Shown: one piece after another, positions 61,662 to 64,000 of the stretch
Numbering within the stretch: position 1 is the stretch's first letter
Layout: every line of letters starts with the position of its first letter
Assembly: GCA_039105265.1 (NCBI GenBank)
Contig: JAPFFF010000001.1
Span: forward strand, 2,232,001 to 2,296,000
Reading direction: 5' to 3'
DNA: 64,000 bases
Source: Tritrichomonas musculus
Lineage: Eukaryota; Parabasalia; Tritrichomonadida; Tritrichomonadidae
Notes under the pieces: generated by a model
Told to the model about the DNA's origin: nothing
What the model saw: the letters and a program-made list of their open reading frames with translations, nothing else
Databases searched by the model: none
Position numbers and translations under genes: made by a program

Positions 61662-61733
61662 TGGGAGACCTAGGACTCGAACCTAGATCATCTCGCTCCC
61701 AGAGCGAATGCCTTACCTTTAGACCAATCTCTC
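61662..61733 (-). tRNA. tRNA-Pro (anticodon TGG)
   Basis: On the minus strand: acceptor GAGAGAT/GTCTCCC with one A-C mismatch, D arm GTCTAAAGGTAAGGC, anticodon arm TTCGC-TCTGGGA-GCGAG, and T arm CTAGG-TTCGAGT-CCTAG. The pattern follows eukaryotic tRNA-Pro. Position 33 is C instead of the usual T, and the acceptor mismatch is a second irregularity. An A run at its 3' side (read as T) may end transcription. It starts 21 bases from the mariner-type element's TA flank. Confidence 0.85.
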
Positions 61734-62295
61734 TTTCATATTTTCTTCATTTTATACTTCTTTCTTTTATTTAAAAATCTTAAAATTGATGAGACTATTG
61801 AATATTTTTCTATGAAATCCTTTAAAAGGCAGGAAAATTGAGTCGGATAATATTTAAATTATTATAATGTAGAGAAAGAATACATCGAAAACATTGCTCT
61901 GAGCTAATTTAACGTTTGAAATAGAGATTTTCTATACAATTCATATAAATTACTTTCATTTGTAGATAATTTTTGTATTTTCATCCGCATATTCTTGACA
62001 TTTTTGAATTCTAAAAAAGTTAAATTTTGCATAATGGGTGCAAAATCACTCTAATTTTACTCATTTTCTATTGAATTTGATGGCATAAATTTCAAAGCGA
62101 ACACACAAAAGGTATGTTGTAAACCATCGTTTCAAGTTGTTTGATCATTGCGACTACCAACATTTAAGTCAACAATTGATGTAATTATAAGACATTGTAT
62201 TAAACATATAAGACTAATTAAGAAAATTTTGTGATAACTCATTGAATTTTCTCTCTGAAATATACAAATTTTGATATTTTTCTTAAAAAATTTTA
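61734..62295. other. Spacer
   Basis: No gene; AT-rich upstream region of the third BTB-F5/8C gene. Confidence 0.5.
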
Positions 62296-63675
62296 ATGAG
62301 TTCCAAATCGTTTATTCTTTCATCTGCAGGATTAAAAAACGTTATCGAGGACCAAAGCGACTTTACTTTTATGTTTGGTAAATGCGAAATTGTTATGAAC
62401 AGAATTTTTGCTGAGTTTATTTCACCAAATGTTTCTCATATTCATCATTCAGATCCAACAATCGATTCATATCAATTTTGTTATCCACAAAATGCTATTT
62501 TTCCTCCAATTGAAGAATTATTTACCGAAGAAATGATCAACCTTCTTAAACTAATCTCTCAAGGTATTCAAGTTTCAATAAATTCTGATCAAGCCAAAAA
62601 AATGCAACATATATCAATTCTTCTCGGCAATAGTGAGCTTTTCAATTCTCTCCAAGGTCTCCATTCTCAGCAACTCACAGATAATAATATCGATGACTCT
62701 CTAGTGAAATTAGAACTTTATCAATACCAACCACAAAACACAACCATGTTCCAAAATATTGATTTCAGCCTTTTAATTGATACCATTTCATCGAACTTTT
62801 ACCAGATTGATCAAAACAAATTGAAAAAGCTGTCAACACCGATTCTTCACGCAATTATTTCAAACGAGCATCTGAAAATTGATAATGAAGACTCTTTATA
62901 TGAATTCATCAAAGAAATTTTCAATGAGAAAGAAAAAGAAAAAGAAAGTGAAAGTGAACTGACCATTTATGATTTCTATGAAGGAATTGAATTTGTCTGT
63001 TTGAGTGATGACAAATTCAAAGATTTCATTGAAAGCTTCGATGCAACCAGGATGACTGCTTCAGTGTGGCAAAAGTTATGCAACCGCTTTTTGAAAGTGA
63101 AGAACGATAAACGATACGCAAAACAAAAAGTGGAACCGAAATCCCGCCAATTTCTGTATGACGGGAATCAGTCGAACAGCTTCCACGGTATCATTCACGC
63201 GCTCACAAAGGAATGCGGTGGAAATGTTGATGACAAAGGCGAAGTGTCTGTCACTGCATTAAAAGTAATTAACAGTTATCCCGCCAAATTAACCGTTGAT
63301 TTAGATAGCATAAGTAGCGGACTCATTACGAATTGTGAGAAAAATTCGTGGCTGATGTATGACTTCAAAAATCGGAAAGTCAGACCAACGCACTACTCAA
63401 TCAGGAGCTGGGCTTGGTCACCAAATTGCCACCATCTGAAAGATTGGGTCATTGAAGGCTCCAACACAGGTGGAAATGACTGGAAAGTTCTTGATTCACA
63501 AAACAATGTCACGTGTCTCAATAGTATTAGCGTTTTTAGCACATTCAAAATCAAAGAAAATCTTTCTAGCGACGAATACTACAGGTTTCTTCGCCTTCGT
63601 CAAACTGGTAAAAATTTTGCCGGCAATGACCAGCTTTGCTTGAATAGCCTTGAATATTTTGGATCTATAATTTGA
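62296..63675 (+). CDS. BTB-like plus F5/8 type C domain protein
   Basis: 459 codons. Closest to the copy at 9228: MSSKSFILSSAGLKNV, then FTFMFGKCEIVMNRIFAEFISPNV and HHSDPTIDSYQF (BTB-like). The middle has KLSTPILHAIISNEHLKIDNE and YDFYEGIEFVCLSDDKFKDF, which match YDFYEEVEFTRMSDSKFIEF-like sequence of the other copy. The F5/8C domain (about 320-459) shows SWLMYDFKNRKVRPTHYSI, HLKDWVIEGSNTG, WKVLDSQNN, YRFLRLRQTGKN and LEYFGSI. The gene is intact, has no signal peptide and may act as an intracellular adaptor. As in the 9228 copy, the domain-coding 3' half is less AT-rich. Confidence 0.87.
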   Translation: MSSKSFILSSAGLKNVIEDQSDFTFMFGKCEIVMNRIFAEFISPNVSHIHHSDPTIDSYQFCYPQNAIFPPIEELFTEEMINLLKLISQGIQVSINSDQAKKMQHISILLGNSELFNSLQGLHSQQLTDNNIDDSLVKLELYQYQPQNTTMFQNIDFSLLIDTISSNFYQIDQNKLKKLSTPILHAIISNEHLKIDNEDSLYEFIKEIFNEKEKEKESESELTIYDFYEGIEFVCLSDDKFKDFIESFDATRMTASVWQKLCNRFLKVKNDKRYAKQKVEPKSRQFLYDGNQSNSFHGIIHALTKECGGNVDDKGEVSVTALKVINSYPAKLTVDLDSISSGLITNCEKNSWLMYDFKNRKVRPTHYSIRSWAWSPNCHHLKDWVIEGSNTGGNDWKVLDSQNNVTCLNSISVFSTFKIKENLSSDEYYRFLRLRQTGKNFAGNDQLCLNSLEYFGSII

Positions 63676-63795
63676 TCATTATTTTCTATTTCTTCAAATA
63701 AAGATTTATATTCTAAATATATATATATATATTCTTTATTATCTTATTATATAGAAAAGGTGATTTATATAGTATTGAATACTTTTTATTTATTA

Positions 63796-64000
63796 TCAAC
63801 CATTAATTAATTCTTCAATTTCAAGCCCTTCATAAAATAATTCATTAATATTTTTTAAATTTGGATCAATGATATTTTTTGGCTTAAATTTCGGAATCTC
63901 TGTCTTTAACCTACCAAATAAAATATTATATGGTGGTGTATATAAAATTGTATTCATAATTTGCACAATTTCTTTAATTTCATTTCCAAAAAGACTTTTT
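63796..64000 (-). CDS. C-terminal end of an unidentified protein (cut by window edge)
   Basis: An open minus frame enters at base 64000 and stops at TGA 63796-63798. The 67 visible residues include LFGNEIKEIVQIMNTILYTP, ILFGRLKTEIPKFKPKNI and LKNINELFYEGLEIEELING. The sequence is protein-like and charged, but no family can be named from this end alone. The gene converges on the BTB-F5/8C gene, with 120 bases between stops holding a TA microsatellite (63718-63731). Confidence 0.5.
   Translation of the reverse strand, partial: KSLFGNEIKEIVQIMNTILYTPPYNILFGRLKTEIPKFKPKNIIDPNLKNINELFYEGLEIEELING

Overview
The window looks like nuclear DNA of a parabasalid protist, most likely a Tritrichomonas-like trichomonad. 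It is very AT-rich. The genes look mostly intronless, sit on both strands and are separated by long AT-only spacers. The families are typical of trichomonads: DUF3447/ankyrin plus BspA-type leucine-rich-repeat proteins, BTB-like plus F5/8C (discoidin) proteins, divergent protein kinases, a small Myb protein, a giant cyclase-like membrane protein, a papain-family cysteine protease, Sel1-repeat proteins, a Gly-rich surface-protein relic, and start-proximal TCA-type initiators. The species is inferred from gene content only.

Layout. 1-2.6 kb (minus): a DUF3447-ankyrin-BspA LRR gene running off the left edge. 3.4-5.2 kb: a TKL-like kinase fused to a membrane-hairpin tail. 6.9-8.7 kb: a membrane-anchored PARG-like protein. 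8.8-10.8 kb: a tRNA-Gln-like relic, a BTB-F5/8C gene and an intact tRNA-Gln. 11.1-12.7 kb: a broken Gly-rich gene. 13.0-14.5 kb: a Gln/Arg-rich protein and a kinase broken at its DFG motif. 15.0-16.4 kb: a small inverted-repeat element and a Myb gene. 16.9-21.8 kb: a 1639-residue cyclase-like membrane protein. 22.2 kb: OsmC. 22.8-28.3 kb: mostly non-coding, with a hAT-type miniature element. 28.4-32.7 kb: a 4.3 kb element with 209-236 bp inverted ends and clearly different composition (virus-like fossil suspected). 33.7-33.9 kb: a GC-rich island that can fold as successive hairpins. 34.4 kb: a small orphan gene. 36.9-38.6 kb: a short M1 aminopeptidase. 39.0-41.3 kb: a second DUF3447-ankyrin-LRR gene. 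42.9 kb: a divergent ubiquitin-conjugating enzyme. 43.9 kb: tRNA-Glu. 44.3 kb: a second BTB-F5/8C gene. 46.4-49.2 kb: a broken bacterial-type GyrI-like gene, a duplicated protease tail and an intact cysteine protease. 49.5-50.1 kb: a 578 bp element with 142 bp identical inverted arms. 50.6-52.8 kb: a Sel1-repeat pseudogene. 54.8-60.7 kb: a 1967-residue repetitive surface protein. 60.8-61.7 kb: two TA-flanked miniature elements and tRNA-Pro. 62.3 kb: a third BTB-F5/8C gene. The right edge cuts a minus-strand gene.

The genes do not form one pathway. The window reads as an expanded-family region: surface and adhesion proteins (LRR, the repetitive protein, the protease), signalling proteins (kinases, the cyclase-like receptor, PARG, the E2) and BTB-F5/8C adaptors, shaped by tandem duplication, gene conversion, decay and several kinds of small DNA element. 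The points most worth following up are the virus-like TIR element, the structured GC island, the 142 bp identical inverted arms, the E2 that has lost both acidic gate residues, and the two LRR genes split at the same junction.
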